From Bufo bufo (taxonomy: Eukaryota; Chordata; Amphibia; Anura; Bufonidae), in the NCBI RefSeq assembly GCF_905171765.1, contig NC_053397.1, positions 117,796,378-117,860,377 on the forward strand: DNA of 64,000 bases. The letters are read 5' to 3'. Shown here one piece after another: positions 1-12,328 of the stretch. Below the pieces are notes generated by a model, which worked only from the letters and a program-made list of their open reading frames with translations, was not told the DNA's origin and made no database searches. Positions within the stretch are counted from its first letter, which is position 1. Each line of letters starts with the position of its first letter. The translations under genes were made by a program, and so were the position numbers.

Positions 1-171
1 GTTGTGCTTCCTGGTTTCATAAACAAGCTACATGTGACCCTAATCTTTTGCTGGGATATACAACAGGGCTCAAGAGTTAAAAAAAAAAACAGCACCATGT
101 GCATTTGAGGCCCAATGCAGTGATTTACATAGCTTGTGCTGACAAATATAGATGCACTGGGGTGAAATAAT

Positions 172-623
172 TAGGGATGAGCGAATCGACTTTGGATGAA
201 ATATCCGAAGTCGATTTGCATAATACTTTGTTTGAATATTGTACGGAGCAAGTGCTCCGTACAGTATTAGAATGTATTGGCTCCGATGAGCCGAAGTTAT
301 TACTTTGCAAAGTCAGCTTTTTTTTTTTTGTTAGCTTGTGATTAGCTAGGACTGTTGGTGGCCTGCACAACAATGCACACGTCCATACACTGTATGAGAC
401 CTCCTTGTCATACTGACGCACAGTAACTGGTTCATTATCAGAAAGGACTAGCTATGCATGTTGCTGCAATGTGCGGTGATGTACACCGAGATACTCTCTC
501 CCTGCAGGTGGGATATAGCTGATTTAAAACGCTTTGTGACGAATTGATTCAGAACAAAGCAAATTTTCAGGAGAAATACAGCAAATCATTCAAATCAAAT
601 TTTAAAAAATTCACTTATCTCTA
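172..623. repeat. Degenerate hAT-like MITE
   Basis: The ends are imperfect inverted repeats: TAGGGATGAGCGAAT on the left and a right end whose reverse complement is TAGAGATAAGTGAAT. The left end resembles the TAGTGTTGAGCGAAC ends of the two MITEs at 14176 and 51891 and the hAT-like end at 56655. No 8-bp target duplication is visible (flanks gaaataat and gccatggt), so this is an old or recombined copy. Small frames inside it show no domain. Confidence 0.5.
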
Positions 624-846
624 GCCATGGTTAAGAGCACTATATGTGCTCAAAACATGCAGGTTCTCCTGCAGTTAATAATGTGGTATACAATACTGCT
701 GTGATTTTTGCTGGTTTTAAATGGTGCTGGATCAAGTTTTCTATTGTGATCCATTACTGTCTATACAGATGGTTGTGGACACTTTCCAGTGCAATAAATT
801 TTAGGATGTTTCCTTAGTTTCCCCTACTTTGGATAAAAAATGATAG
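624..846. other. Unassigned AT-rich sequence
   Basis: No coding frame, repeat boundary or RNA structure was recognised between the MITE and the L1 start. Nothing is seen in positions 1-171 either, apart from a short A-run. Confidence 0.4.
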
Positions 847-949
847 AGGGGGCGGAGCCTAGCCGCTGATGGAGACGGAGCTGTAGGAGAGATCTCCTTC
901 CTCTAAAGTCTGTGCTCTTCAGCTAATGCACCGAAATACCTGAGACAAT

Positions 950-1997
950 ATGGTAAAAATCGGGAGAGATAAGCCCAGAGAAGTCCCTAGACACTCCAGC
1001 TCGCAGAAAAACCCAGCGGAGATGGATAAATTCCTCTATAAGAAAAGCGCCGTGTCCCCAGCGCGCGCTTCCAAGATGGCGCGGGACGAGGGAGACAGGA
1101 TTCCTACAGAGGATGAGAATGCAGAGAGCGATGTGGCGTCCTGCGCGGGAGATGACCGAGAAGAAAATAGTGGCGCCCCTTACGAAAGCCTTTTTTAAAG
1201 CCACGCTACAGCAAGCGATTGCCCAGCTCGTAAGGGAGATTCATGACCTCAGCCATGAGATGAGATCCTTAGGCCAGCGAGTTGAAAAGCTGGAGTCGAG
1301 GCACGACCGCATGATTGCTCACAGCACAGCACTCGAACAGGCGCTGGAACAGTATGCGCTGAACACTACTCACCTCATGATAGAGGACCAAGAGAATAGA
1401 GGTAGGAGGAGAAATCTCCGTCTTAAAGGCATCTCAGAGCTAGTGGCGAATGAAGACTTGGAGTCTGCCGCCATGAAGATATTTTCAGATCTACTGGGGG
1501 AACAAAGGGCAGCCTCCATTGTCATAGAGCGGATCCATCTCTCCCTCAGGGCCAGACCCAAGGCGGATGAACCACCGAGAGACGTGGTATGTGGGCTCCT
1601 AAGTTTTAGAGACACAGCTGCCATCCTACAAGCCGCAAGGAACAAAAAGGATATCAGGTACACTGACTCTGTCATCCTTTTATTTCAAGACCTAGCGCCC
1701 TCCACATTGGCGAAGAGGCGAATTCTCAGACCCCTCACGGAACAGCTCAGAAGTCAGAAAGTTCTGTACAAATGGCTGTTCCCTTTCAGGTTAACCTTCG
1801 CTAAAAATGGCCGCAGATGTGTCGTGCGCACCTCTTCTGACCTCGCTGAGGCTTGGTCCATATTGGAGGTCGCTCCAGTCCAGATAGACTCTTGGCTGCC
1901 AGTAGATTCACTCGTGGACACACTACCTCGCCTCCCGCCAAGAGAACCGTGGGAGACGGTTACCAGACCGAAATCCAGCAACAAAGAGATAGGCTGA
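950..1997 (+). pseudogene. L1 ORF1 (nucleic-acid-binding chaperone), frameshifted
   Basis: L1 ORF1 proteins coat the element RNA as trimers and act as nucleic-acid chaperones. The N-terminal part opens at 950 (MVKIGRDKPRE) and runs out of frame near 1198. The rest continues in another frame from about 1113-1190 to the stop at 1995-1997. After the junction there is a heptad-rich coiled coil (roughly 1205-1370, many L, E and Q residues). It is followed by DQENRGRRRNLRLKGISE, which matches the conserved start of the L1 ORF1 RRM-like (transposase_22) region. The join requires one frameshift near 1180-1200. Total length, about 345 residues, is normal for the family. The start at 950 is preferred because it lies before the basic N-terminus; 1113 is only an internal methionine. 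Confidence 0.75.
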
Positions 1998-2732
1998 CAT
2001 TCAATAGGCCCTCAACAACAGGCGATTTGCTTTAGTGAATATGTGCAGATAACTGGTGTTTTTTTCATAACCCCTGGCACACTAGAGAAAACAGGGAGTT
2101 CACTCGGCAGTTCGTCATGACTGCCTTCTCCTCCGTGCAAGTCACTGTCGACACTCTTAGAGTACGGACTTTGCTGTTACCCTGTTTATTTGCTATGGGA
2201 CTCAGTACTGCTAAAATGTTAGTGTCTGATTGGAAAAAACCCCAATGATTGAGACCTCAGGGCATGGGTGCCATACTCATTTTAATGGGAGAACCAAATT
2301 CTCCCATTTACCCAAAAGGGTTTATCAGCTCACAGGTTCAAAAATATCCCTGTGCTTGAGCTCATGGCATATATGATATGACCCAAACTTAACCCACTAG
2401 GTTTATACTGTCGCATTATATTTCATCTTCTGCTCTACTTATTGAGTTTTATAATTATCAGGTATTATACATTATACAATAGATCCTAGGAGCATGGATG
2501 TGAGGACCCGGGCTAGGATGCTCATTTACCATCTTCCTCTGCCCCCACATCCCGATGTGTCGGCTTTATACAATGCATTCCATATCTTCCTTGCTCAAAG
2601 GATTATGCTCGTTAGTTCACTGTTATTGTGGCACATGTTTGTGCCTATATTTCTCCCCACTTATACTATCTGGTACAGTTTTACTTGGGTGACCATTACA
2701 TTTGTATTGATGTTGGATCTTGCTGACCCCTC

Positions 2733-5700
2733 ATGGCGGTACTTAATGAGACCACTTTCACTGTGAGAGGTCTTAATACACCTCAGAAGCGCTCTCAGAT
2801 TTTCACCATGCTGAGGAAAAGCAAAAGTGACATATGTTTCCTACAGGAAACACATTTTAAGAATAAGAAAGTTCCTAAACTGCTGAAATCTAAATTCTCT
2901 CAGTGGTTTCACAGCACATACCATAAAGCCGCCAGGGGGGTCAGCATAGCCATTGGTAGAAGTGTACCTTTTGTGACCTCAGGGACCCAAATGGACCCGG
3001 AGGGTAGATTCATGTTTGTGAAAGGCAGGGTAGCTCAGGTTATGGTTTCCCTAGCATGTCTCTATACGCCTAATACGCGCCAGCACAAATGGATTAAACA
3101 TACCCTCAAAAGCTTCAGAGATTTTGCGGAGGGAATTCTAATAGTAGGGGGAGATGTCAATGTCTCGCTTAATCTCTCATTAGATGCATCCATAGGTGAA
3201 ACTGCTCAATCCCAGAGGACGATAGGAGGCATCCAACTGCTGTTAAAGGAACACAGGCTAATAGATACTTGGAGGCTGTTACATAGTTCTGATAGGGACT
3301 ACACATTTTATTCAGCAGTCCACCATACATACCAACGCCTAGATTACATATTTATTTCCCAATCCCATGTTGAAATGGTGCGTGATTCTAAGATAGACCC
3401 CATCACTGTTTCCGATCATGCCCCGGTGACCACTGCTCTCTCCTTTATTAACTTACCTGTTAGGGAGTGGGCATGGCGTCTCAATGAGACTATATTAGAC
3501 TCCGAACGTCACTCGTGACATCTCGAAAAAACTTACAAGATATTTCCAGGAGAATGATCCCAAAGGCACGTCACAAACAATAACGTGGGAGGCACACAAG
3601 GCCTTCATTCGGGGGGAACTAATAGCCCTAGGTTCTCGTATCAAGAAAGAGAGGCAGAGCAAAATAAATTCCCTGATAAGTCAAATAACCTCCATAGAAA
3701 CGAAGCAGAAAAGATCAATTGTTCTGTCATTACAGGCCGAACTTGAGTCCCTTAGGAGACAACTAAAAGAACTCCTCAACATTAGATGTGCTAAAGCTTA
3801 TCAATATTCTAAAGCCCAATTTTATCTCCATGGGGATAAGGGTAACCGCTTAATGTCACATATGATAAAGAAAAGAAACGAGGCACAACATATTGCAGCA
3901 ATCAGAACAGATAAGGGCACACTAGTAGACGCGACTAAGGATATTGCAAGAGAGTTCTGCTCGTTCTATTCAAAACTATACAATATTGACCCCCCTATAG
4001 AGACGCCGCATATGGAACATACCCAGGATAAGAAGCGACAGTTAATAGATAGCTTCCTATCAAAATTACACCTCCCCAGTTTGCAGGAGACAGATAGCTG
4101 CTCTCTTCTTACACCGGTCACAGAAGATGAAGTCTTAAAAATACTTAGCTCAATGCCTATGGGCAAAGCCTCGGGGCCAGATGGTCTACCTGTAGGCTAT
4201 TATAAGAAATTTTTACCTGTCTTATCCCCAGAGCTAACTAAATGGTGTCAGGCACTTTTAGAAGGGAACCCCTTACCAAAACAGACTTTGGAGGCCACTA
4301 TTACCATTATACACAAAGAAGGGAAGGACAACACAGAGTGTGGTAATTACCGCCCCATTTCTTTGTTAAACATAGACGTCAAGATATGGGCCAAACTCCT
4401 TGCTTCTAGACTAGCCCCCCTTTTACCAAAAATAGTCCACCCAGAGCAGGCAGGTTTCGTGTTGGGTCGAGAGGGTAGTTCCCAATCGTGTAGATTGATA
4501 AACGCAGCTTTCTGGGTTCATAAGAAGTCTTCTCCACTAGTCCTTCTCAGTACAGATGCTGAGAAGGCCTTCGATAGGGTAAATTGGCTATTTATGCAGA
4601 GAACTTTACATAGATTTGGAGTGCCAGACCCCTTTGTACGAGCAGTAATGTCTTTATATGGATCCCCAGGAGCAAGAGTGAGAGTTAATGGCACATTGTC
4701 AAAGCCCTTTCCTATCACGAATGGGACACGACAGGGCTGCCCCCTGTCACCCTTTCTCTTTATACTTGTAATGGAGACTCTGCTACAAGCATTCAGAGAT
4801 GACCCTCGTATAAGGGGTCTAAAAATAGGTAAAACGGAACATAAATGTGCTGCATTTGCAGACGACCTTATGCTCTTGATTTCAAATCCCACAATAGCCT
4901 TCCCTCATATCTTGGACACCTTCTCTGAGTTTGGCAAACTGTCCAATTTTAAAATCAACTACACTAAGTCGGAGACAATGGGGTTTAACCTCTCGACCCG
5001 CACGATCCACTTATTGAAAGACAAATTTCCCTTTAGGTGGAATCCTACCTCTCTTCCATATCTAGGAATAACTCTCCCCAATAACCCCTCCATTCTATAT
5101 AAACTAAATTATCCTACATTAGTGAAAAAGATTCAGGAGCAATTGAGTTCTCTTGCTCTACCGTGGCTGTCCTGGATAGGTAGAAAGAACCTCTTACAAA
5201 CTTATATCATGCCCAAAATAACGTACCTTTTACAAATGGTGCCTATATTTCTCCCAAAGTCTTTCTTCAGAATGATCAGACGAATCCTTTGGAGAGGCAA
5301 GAAACCTAGGATTTCTTTCCTCAAACTTGCAAGGAGTAGAGTTCACGGTGGTTTTGGTCTGCCGGATGTGGAGCAATATTATAATGCGATACCAACTAAA
5401 AAGGTGGCTACAGTTGTGCATATCAAAATATAGGATATTGGGATCTGATATTGAGACAGATCTACTGTTAGATGCTCAATTGGCAGGTTTGTGGGGGCTG
5501 AGTACTACCTCTTCTATTCCACAAAACCTCACAAGAGGTGTATACCAGACCATAAGGTCCTTACACACAACAGTGGGACTATTCTCCTCCCCCCTAAGAC
5601 CCTACCTGCAAAGTTAATACCTTATTTTTTAAATAAACACTCCCACGAGTTACCCCATTTTTGGAAAGGTTTGAAAGATGTCTTGACCTCTTCCTTGCTG

Positions 5701-6552
5701 CAAGAGGTTGGCTCAGCTGATAATATCCCAAACTTTTGCTCCCAAGCCATTTCTGTTAGCAACTTCATAGCGAATCAGGAGCTTCAGAGCTCCCTCAAGG
5801 CCTTACTGTCTAACACTAAGATCCAGACAGACCCCACGTGGTTTGAGAGGCTAAACATATTAGACTCCTGCCCGAAACATTGCATATCTACCCTATACAA
5901 GGCACTGATTACCCCTATTGATTCAGTTGTCCCCTCCTATATCAGATCTTGGGAAAAAGACCTTAACATATCTATTTCCGCTCAGGAAATTGCACACATC
6001 CACCGAAATTCACATGGATTCTCGAGATGTGCAAAAATCCAGGAGCACTCGTATAAGACAGTAACAAGGTGGTACAATGACCCGCAGAAACTATTTTTAA
6101 TGGGTCTCTCTCAGTCGGACGTGTGCTGGAGATGTTCGGCCCACACGGGTTCCTTGGGTCATATCTTTTGGTACTGTCCCCAGATACGTCAGTTCTGGGA
6201 CCTAATTGGAAGGGAAATTAATAAGGTGTGCCATTCTGATTGGACCTTCTCTCCCCAATCTATACTTCTGTGGCTACCATCCGATAAGTGGTACCCCTCT
6301 TCCAAAGATCTAGCCACTTTACTGATCCAGGCGGCGAGACTTTTAATCCCACTTCAATGGCTCAGTCCCTCGCCCCCTACAATAGAACAATGGCACACAA
6401 AAGTTGATCAAATATACTTAATGGAGGAATTAGTAAGCTGGTCAAACAGATCCCATGAAAAATTTACTAAGTTGTGGAAACCTTGGAAGGTTTATCGGAA
6501 TCTCCTCCAGTCAACCATAGTCCAACACAATGCTTTCCAGAAAACCATATGA
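2733..6552 (+). pseudogene. L1 ORF2 (endonuclease-reverse transcriptase), three frameshifts
   Basis: This protein would nick the target DNA and copy the element RNA at the nick. The N-terminal APE-type endonuclease (2733 to about 3500) shows the catalytic landmarks CFLQETHF, GGDVNV, RLDYIFIS and SDHAPV. A frameshift near 3490-3515 leads into a frame that stays open to 5433, although the first methionine there is at 3853. That stretch carries the reverse transcriptase: KASGPDGLP, NYRPISLLN, the AEKAFDRV block, GTRQGCPLSP and the catalytic FADD box at about 4855-4866. Two more frameshifts lie near 5390-5430 and 5590-5620. The C-terminal region (about 5620-6552) contains a Cys-rich segment (CWRCSAHTGSLGHIFWYC) typical of L1-like ORF2 tails. 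The full length would be about 1,270 residues, normal for the family. The active-site residues survive, so the damage is mainly frameshifts. Confidence 0.85.
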
Positions 6553-7060
6553 TCCCGAGATGGGTATTATCACTAAATATACAACTAAATAGTTTCTTCA
6601 ATTTGGTCTCTCAATGCTGTACCAGACTGTTAATTTGGTTCAATTGTTTAGATTGTTCTAAGTGTATTTCCTTTGCTCTTGCTGCCCTAGGTTGGGAGTA
6701 CTTGATTTGATGTGTACAGTGTTACTCGACAAGTCTGTCTGCATCTTATCTGTGGTCAGTGTATCTGTAGGGTACTATTGATTACATTCTGGTCCAGTGA
6801 TACTGTATGTTTTGTATTCTTTTTGATGCTATCAACTGTACCCCCATCCCGTCCTTTACCCCCCTTTTCTTTCCTGTTCCCCTCCCCTCCCCCCCTATGT
6901 ATCTTCCTGTTTCCCCCTCAACGACCTATTTCCAAAAGATGTAGTACTTGTCTTTACCACCCATTTGGAATCTCTTTTGTATAATCACTGTGATTTTCGT
7001 TTACTGTAAGAAATGATTCATTTATGAAAATAAAAAGAGATTTGATAAAAAAAAAAAAAC

Positions 7061-7505
7061 TGTCATGATAGTAACATATTTCAGAAATATTTTAATATTA
7101 CACACTTATTTAGCATTAATTACTCAAAAATAGTTGGGTCTAAATGCTTACTACACCCCCAGATGACTATAATAAGGGATCTAGTTTCTAAAATGAGGTC
7201 ATTTTTATTATTTTAGCAGCTCTATACCTGCACAAGTGCAATAGGGCCTGAAAAATTTTCAAGCAACATTTGTTCCCTTGGTGCAGTTTTCCTTTTGGGC
7301 CCTGGTGTGTGTCTGGATATTTCTAAAAATGGGAGAAATAGGGTGATAAAATGTGGGGTGCATTTCTCCATTATTTTCGTGGCATAAAAACTTCACAAAT
7401 TATGCATATGTGCGATAATTAGTCCATATTTTGTGACATTTGGTGATCCTCGCCACCTTTAGAAGTAGATTGAAAAGTTGGTCAGGATTTTCCATTAGAA
7501 CACCT
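7061..7505. other. Unassigned AT-rich sequence
   Basis: This lies between the L1 tail and the next repeat. I see no coding frame, terminal repeat or tandem array here. Confidence 0.4.
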
Positions 7506-7858
7506 ATAAAGCGGTTATCCAGGAAATGATGATAAGCTATCCTCAGAGTCAGGATAGGTCATCATTATCACATCAGGGGGAGTCTGAGTCCTGGCATCCC
7601 CACTGATCAACTGTTCCTGGGAGCCGCCACGCTCACTGAAGCTTTGGTGAGCTTGGCGGGCTCCTGCCAACTTACCAAGCACAGCTCAGTAAATAGTATA
7701 GAGACTGTACTTGGTGTTGCAGCTCAGCCGTGTTCACTTCAATGGGGCTGAGCTGCAACTAGGTCATGGGAATGATGTATGGTGACGTCATATGGCCTAA
7801 GAAAAGGCTGCAGCACTCAGACCCCCGCTGATCAGATATTGATGATCTATCCTAAACT
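7506..7858. repeat. Palindromic MITE remnant
   Basis: The left part (gcggttatccaggaaatgat, then a CCTATCC-type motif) is mirrored by the right part (tgatcagatattgatgatct, then ATCCTA). The interior also has complementary arms (cagctcagccgtg and ggctgagctgca). The right terminus is truncated at about 7858, so no target duplication can be read. It looks like an abundant anuran non-autonomous DNA transposon; superfamily not assigned. Confidence 0.5.
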
Positions 7859-8030
7859 GTTCAAAAATGTAACCTTTTTCAAAAGTGTTTCTAAAATAAA
7901 TAAGATATATGGAAATGTATTTGTACAGTATGAATATATATGTATGCATATATATGTGACATAATGCAGTTTAAAAAACGGAAACATGCATTTTTTAACA
8001 AATGTCACAAATTTTTGTGTTTTTAGTAAA

Positions 8031-8685
8031 TACAGTATCTCACAAAGGGTGAGTACACCCCTCACATTTTTGAAAATATTTTATATCTTTTCATGGGACA
8101 ACACTGAAGATATGACACTTTGATACAATGTAAAGTAGTCAGTGCACAGCTTGTATGAGTGTAAATTTGGTGTGCCCTTGTCAGCGCAATTCATGCGCTT
8201 CTCCTTCTTCTTTGTGTGGTGCCAAATCAATTAGAAGTATAAGTATGTATATACCATACTGCTTTATAATGAGACCAGACACACTAGGTGGTTTCATGAA
8301 AGCATCTTCTCTCTTCTCTGAGCCATGGTAGAAGAGGCGCACTTTATTCACATTACATTGACTTAAATAGCAGACATGACATCACAAAAGGGGTGTTCCT
8401 TAAGAAAAGACTATTGGCTCCTTAACCTGATAGGAGTGGTTTCAGCATCTTCAACTCTGAGTTCATAGGTATATTTGAAAACTGTAATGTAATCCCCATT
8501 TTCCCCCTCTCCTATTTACCTTAAACAAAAGAATGCACACATGGCTAAAACATCTGGTTTGCGGCCATCTTGTGGACAAAAATGTGTACTACAGAATGTT
8601 CACACCAGATACACATCTCTCACACCCTCAAAATAACTGAACACACAGCCATTAATGTCTAAACCTCTGGCAGCAATCCCAGCTT
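8031..8685. mobile_element. Tc1/mariner-type element fragment, split by an LTR
   Basis: The start, TACAGTATCTCACAAAGGGT, followed by a gtgagtacacccctcacat block, has the form of a Tc1/mariner terminal repeat. Sequence 8031-8178 continues logically at 8625-8685 (ccctcaaaataactgaacac, acagccattaatgtctaaac), with an insertion between. No transposase frame remains and the right terminal repeat is missing, so the copy is truncated as well as interrupted. Exact subfamily not determined. Confidence 0.55.
8179..8624. mobile_element. Probable solo LTR (446 bp)
   Basis: The segment begins TGTCAGCGC and ends CTCTCACA, the usual TG...CA of an LTR. It is flanked by a 4-bp direct repeat, ccct (8175-8178 and 8625-8628), inside the Tc1/mariner fragment. 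Removing it restores continuous Tc1-like sequence. No coding sequence, primer site or second LTR is present. A solo LTR left by recombination is the simplest reading; the retrotransposon family is unknown. Confidence 0.45.
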
Positions 8686-8714
8686 GGGTTTGAAGACAAA
8701 AAGCACCATTATGC

Positions 8715-10647
8715 CACCTAAGGTGTATCACCTAGTAGAGACCTATATAAACTAGTCCAGAAAGAGGCCCGGGGATTAATAGATTCTATTAAGAGGGGTG
8801 AGTTTACAATGACCCACAATGTGACAGCATAGGAGAGAAAGGCGATCCATACCTTAATGAAGGATAAGACTGTAGTTATAAAACCAGCTGATAAAGGTGG
8901 TTCCATAGTTATAATGGACAAAGTGAACTATGTGAAAGAAGTGATGCGCCAATTATCTGATGTTGAGACATATGAAATCCTCCAGAGAGATCTGGTTTTC
9001 CAGATTAAAGAAAAGATCATAGGAGTGGTATACCATTATGCCAGTTTGGGCATTATTGATGATAAAATGTGCGGCTTCTTAATAAATCAGACGCTGATCA
9101 CTCCTGTGTTTTATATTCTCCCCAAGGTGCATAAGACATTGATAGACCCTCCGGGTCGGCCCATTGTGGCCTCAATATTATCTCCTTTGTCTATTGTCCT
9201 TGAAAAAGCATGAACACCATTGATAAAAAGCACAAGGTCATTTTTGTTGGACACATCTCATGTTTTAAGTGTGATCACTGGTTTGCAATCTGTACCTATT
9301 GAAAGTTGACTAAAGATGTGGTAAATCTTTATACTTCAATTGAACAGGAAAAAGCGATATAGGCTGTCTCTGATATATTGCAAATCAGTAATTACACTGA
9401 GCCACAGAAGGAATTTTTCTTACAGATTTTACATTTGGTTCTGTTTGAGAACTATTTCATGTTTGAAGACACTTATTACGTACAGCGGCATGGGACCACG
9501 ATGGTCTTGAACGTGGCCCCGCCCTACGCAAATGCATTTATGGCATCTTTTGAAGAATTATATGTATACAACACTGAACTATACCGCTAGAATATATTGA
9601 TCTGGAAAAGATTTATAGATGACATTTTTTGTGTGTGGGCAGGGCCACGGGAGGCCCTCCTCTCCTTTTACAATTATTTGAATACAGCCTGTGAGGGCCT
9701 GAGATTCACCATATCATACGATAAAAATATGGTTAACTTCTTAAACACTGTAGTGATGAAAGATTAAAGTGGTGATCTTTCCACTGATTTATACAGGAAA
9801 GACAGATAGGAACAGTGTCCTTTTTTTTATACCAGTGCCCACCCCCCATCTTTGAAGAAAGCAATACCTAAGTCTCAATACAGGAGGGTTCAACGGATTG
9901 CCACGGATCCAATAAGGCAAAATTCCAGGTTAGAGGAGATGACCCTGAGATTTGCTGAGAGGGGATACCCTAGATCAGTACTTGAAGAATCCCTATAACT
10001 CGAGTTTTGACAATGTGGTACGAAAACACTGGCATTTACTAACAAAAGCCTATACAGGAGTGGAAGAATTTAAACATCCACCATTAATTTACAATAAAAA
10101 AAAAAAAACGGAGTTACAGGGACAAATTGGTACATGCTGATTTGGGCAGTGAGAAGGTAACCAGCAGACAGAGTGTTCTGGCTATGTAAAGAAAGAAAAG
10201 ACACAAAGGCACTTACCCGTGCCTTCATTGCTCTCAATGTTCTCACATTATCAAAGGCTCTATATTCTATCATCCCCGTACAGGACAGCCTTTTAAAATA
10301 GAAATTTTTTTTTACCTGTGAATCGACTAACGTTATTTATCTGGTAAAATACTCATGTGGCTTGGTATACACCGGCGGAAACTATGCAGACAATAAGAAA
10401 TAGGATTTGTAAACATAAGTCCACAATACGAACAAAAAATATATTGTTACCCCTCCAATATCATTTTGATAAATATAAACATACGATAGCACAATTGAAA
10501 TTCCAGGTTTTGGAGCAAATCAGGAGACCAAGGAGGGGTGGGGACATTAAAAAACTCTTGTTACGCAGGGAAGCCTACTGGTTCCACACATTGGATACAC
10601 TTCATCCTAGAGGCTTAAATAGGGACTATGAAATAACACGATTGTAG
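8715..10647 (+). pseudogene. Penelope-like element RT and GIY-YIG endonuclease, decayed
   Basis: Penelope-like elements encode a telomerase-related reverse transcriptase fused to a C-terminal GIY-YIG nuclease. The longest surviving piece (8857-9213) has KPADKGGSIVIMD, then TPVFYILPKVHK and PPGRPIV, all hallmark blocks. After a break come DVVNLYTSI (about 9316), the degraded GTTMVLNVAPPYANAFM block (9493-9545) and the catalytic RFIDDIF (about 9610). A fragment ending in MTLRFAERGYP lies near 9940-9970. The GIY-YIG tail ends at 10647, with REAYWFHTLDTLHPRGLN near 10565-10620. At least five frameshifts or stops separate these pieces. The catalytic Asp pair is intact, but the copy is clearly dead. 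A second, different Penelope-like fragment sits at 18152-20659. Confidence 0.8.
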
Positions 10648-11061
10648 TGAAATATACTGTCCTATGGAATGTTCTAAAACAGATTTTCAACATTGATCCT
10701 TATTTTGTTTGTTTTTCTTTATAGATTTTGTCCTCACATTGAATACTGCGACTCTTAGTATATACTATAGTTACCTCAAGTGAAACCTTGTTGATTTTTT
10801 TTTTGTATTTTCCGCCCATGTGGGCGGTCTGACATCACAGGCCGACGTCACCTGTTGATGAAGGCGAGTCCGGGTATATCCTTGATGGATATTACGATCA
10901 GAGAATAAAACAGAACACTGATTTATAACTACATGGCTGCTCGTATTTCTCAAGATTTCTAAAATCAGACTTGATCATTATGGCCTTTTTCAAACCTGGT
11001 CATTAAGGGGTTAAGTCAATTTCTATGTTTCAAATGTTGATGCTTTGTTTTGTTTTTTTGC
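10648..11061. other. Penelope 3' flank and end of a TTAA-type repeat
   Basis: Sequence to about 10960 probably belongs to the 3' non-coding end of the Penelope-like copy, including a hairpin, CCGCCCATGTGGGCGG, at about 10812-10827. At 10990-11013, ggtcattaaggggttaa matches the right-end style of the TTAA-flanked family at 50977-53269. Nothing coding is seen. Confidence 0.35.
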
Positions 11062-11635
11062 ATATCATAGTTACATAGTTAATATGGTTGAAAAAAGACA
11101 TATGTCCTTCAAGTTCAACCAAGGGATAGGTGGGGATGTGAATCCCAGAAGGAAGTGAGACTTCTACACGTTTTCATAAACATTAATGTCATTTACTTTT
11201 AAGAATTTATCTAAACCCTTTTTAAAACTGTCCACTGTTCCTGCTGTGACCATGTCCTGAGGAAGTCTATTCTACAGATTCACAGTTCTTACATTAAAGA
11301 AGCTTTGACACTTCTGGAGACTAAACTTTTTTTTCTCCAGTCGGAGGCAGTGACTCCTTGTCTTTTGAGGGCATTTTACATGGGGTTTTTCCCCATATTT
11401 TTTTATATGGCCTATTTCTATATTTGTATAGGTTAATCATGTCCCCCCTTAGAAGTCTCATCTCAAGACTAAATACATTCAATTATTTTTAATCTTTCTT
11501 CATAACCAAGACCCTCCATGCCCCTTATCGGTTTAGTCGCTCTACTCTGTACTTTTCCAGCTGCAGAGCATCCTTTCTATGGACTGCATATTCCAGATGA
11601 GGCTGCACCAATGTTTGGGTTAGTATTACATCCCC
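11062..11635 (-). pseudogene. CR1-type LINE, 3' part (antisense)
   Basis: Read on the minus strand, this is the C-terminal and 3' part of a CR1-like LINE. It contains the poly-pyrimidine-rich ctccagtcggaggcagtgac block and the terminal segment near 11062-11110 (catagttacatagttaatat on the plus strand), a common tail of anuran CR1 copies. It ends at about 11635 (attacatcccc). The logical continuation of the same element resumes at about 13356 (acgagtccatgcctcg), so a block of about 1.7 kb appears to have been inserted between them. No intact frame survives. Confidence 0.6.
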
Positions 11636-11755
11636 GAATTCACCATAATTATTGATGGATATTCACAATTAGGTTGCCAATAATTCTGAGTCACAGTTGT
11701 TGTAGGGTCGCTAAAATAAAAATAACAAACCAACTTTATTCTGTTACTTGACTTA

Positions 11756-12324
11756 GGGTACTTTCACACTTGCGGCAGAGAGATCCGGCAAGCAGTTCTG
11801 TTGCCGGAACTGCCTGCCGGATCAGGCAAAACGTATGCCAACTGATGGCATTAGTGAGACTGATCAGGATCCTGATCAGTCTTAAAAATGCCTGATCAGT
11901 CGAAAAAATGCATTGAAATGCTGGATCCGTCTTTCCGGTGTCATCCGGCAAAAACGGATCCGGCATTTATTTTTTTCACCTTTTTTTCAGTCTGCGCATG
12001 CGCAGACCGGAAGGGCGGATCCGGCATTCCGGTATTCTGAATGCCGGATCCGTCACTAATACATTCCTATGGGAAAAAATGCCGGATCCGGCATTCAGGC
12101 AAGTCTTCAGTTTTTTTCGCCGGAGATAAAACCGTAGCATGCTGCGGTTTTCTCTTTTGCCTGATCAGTCAAAACGACTGAACTGAAGACATCCTGATGC
12201 ATCCTGAACGGATTACTCTCCATTCAGAATGCATAGGGATAAAACTGCTCAGTTCTTTTCCGGTATAGAGCCCCTGTGACGGAACTCTATGCCGGAAAAG
12301 AAAAACGCAAGTGTGAAAGTACCC
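11756..12324. mobile_element. Harbinger-like MITE, 569 bp
   Basis: The ends GGGTACTTTCACACTTGCG and CGCAAGTGTGAAAGTACCC are perfect inverted repeats flanked by TTA on both sides (11753-11755, 12325-12327). A 3-bp TTA duplication with G-rich ends fits PIF/Harbinger. The body is packed with CCGGATCCG-type motifs and has no transposase. The MITE at 16018-16713 has related ends. Confidence 0.75.
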
Positions 12325-12328
12325 TTAA

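Larger units (their letters stand above)
847..7060 (+). mobile_element. L1-type LINE retrotransposon, nearly full length
   Basis: About 6.2 kb in canonical order: a GC-rich 5' UTR, ORF1 (coiled coil plus L1-type RNA-binding region), a spacer of about 730 bp (1998-2732) with no supported gene, ORF2 (endonuclease plus reverse transcriptase), a pyrimidine-rich 3' UTR (6553-7045), an AATAAA-like signal near 7028 and a terminal A-run at 7047-7059. A weak 7-bp match, ATGATAG, lies just before the start (840-846) and 5 bp after the A-run (7065-7071). It may be the remnant of a target duplication. ORF2 shows an L1/Tx1-type layout. Frameshifts in both frames make the copy inactive. Confidence 0.85.

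Noticed and set aside
840..7071. ATGATAG as the L1 target duplication
   Set aside because: Only 7 bp, and offset by 5 bp from the A-run; kept as a possibility, not annotated as a site.
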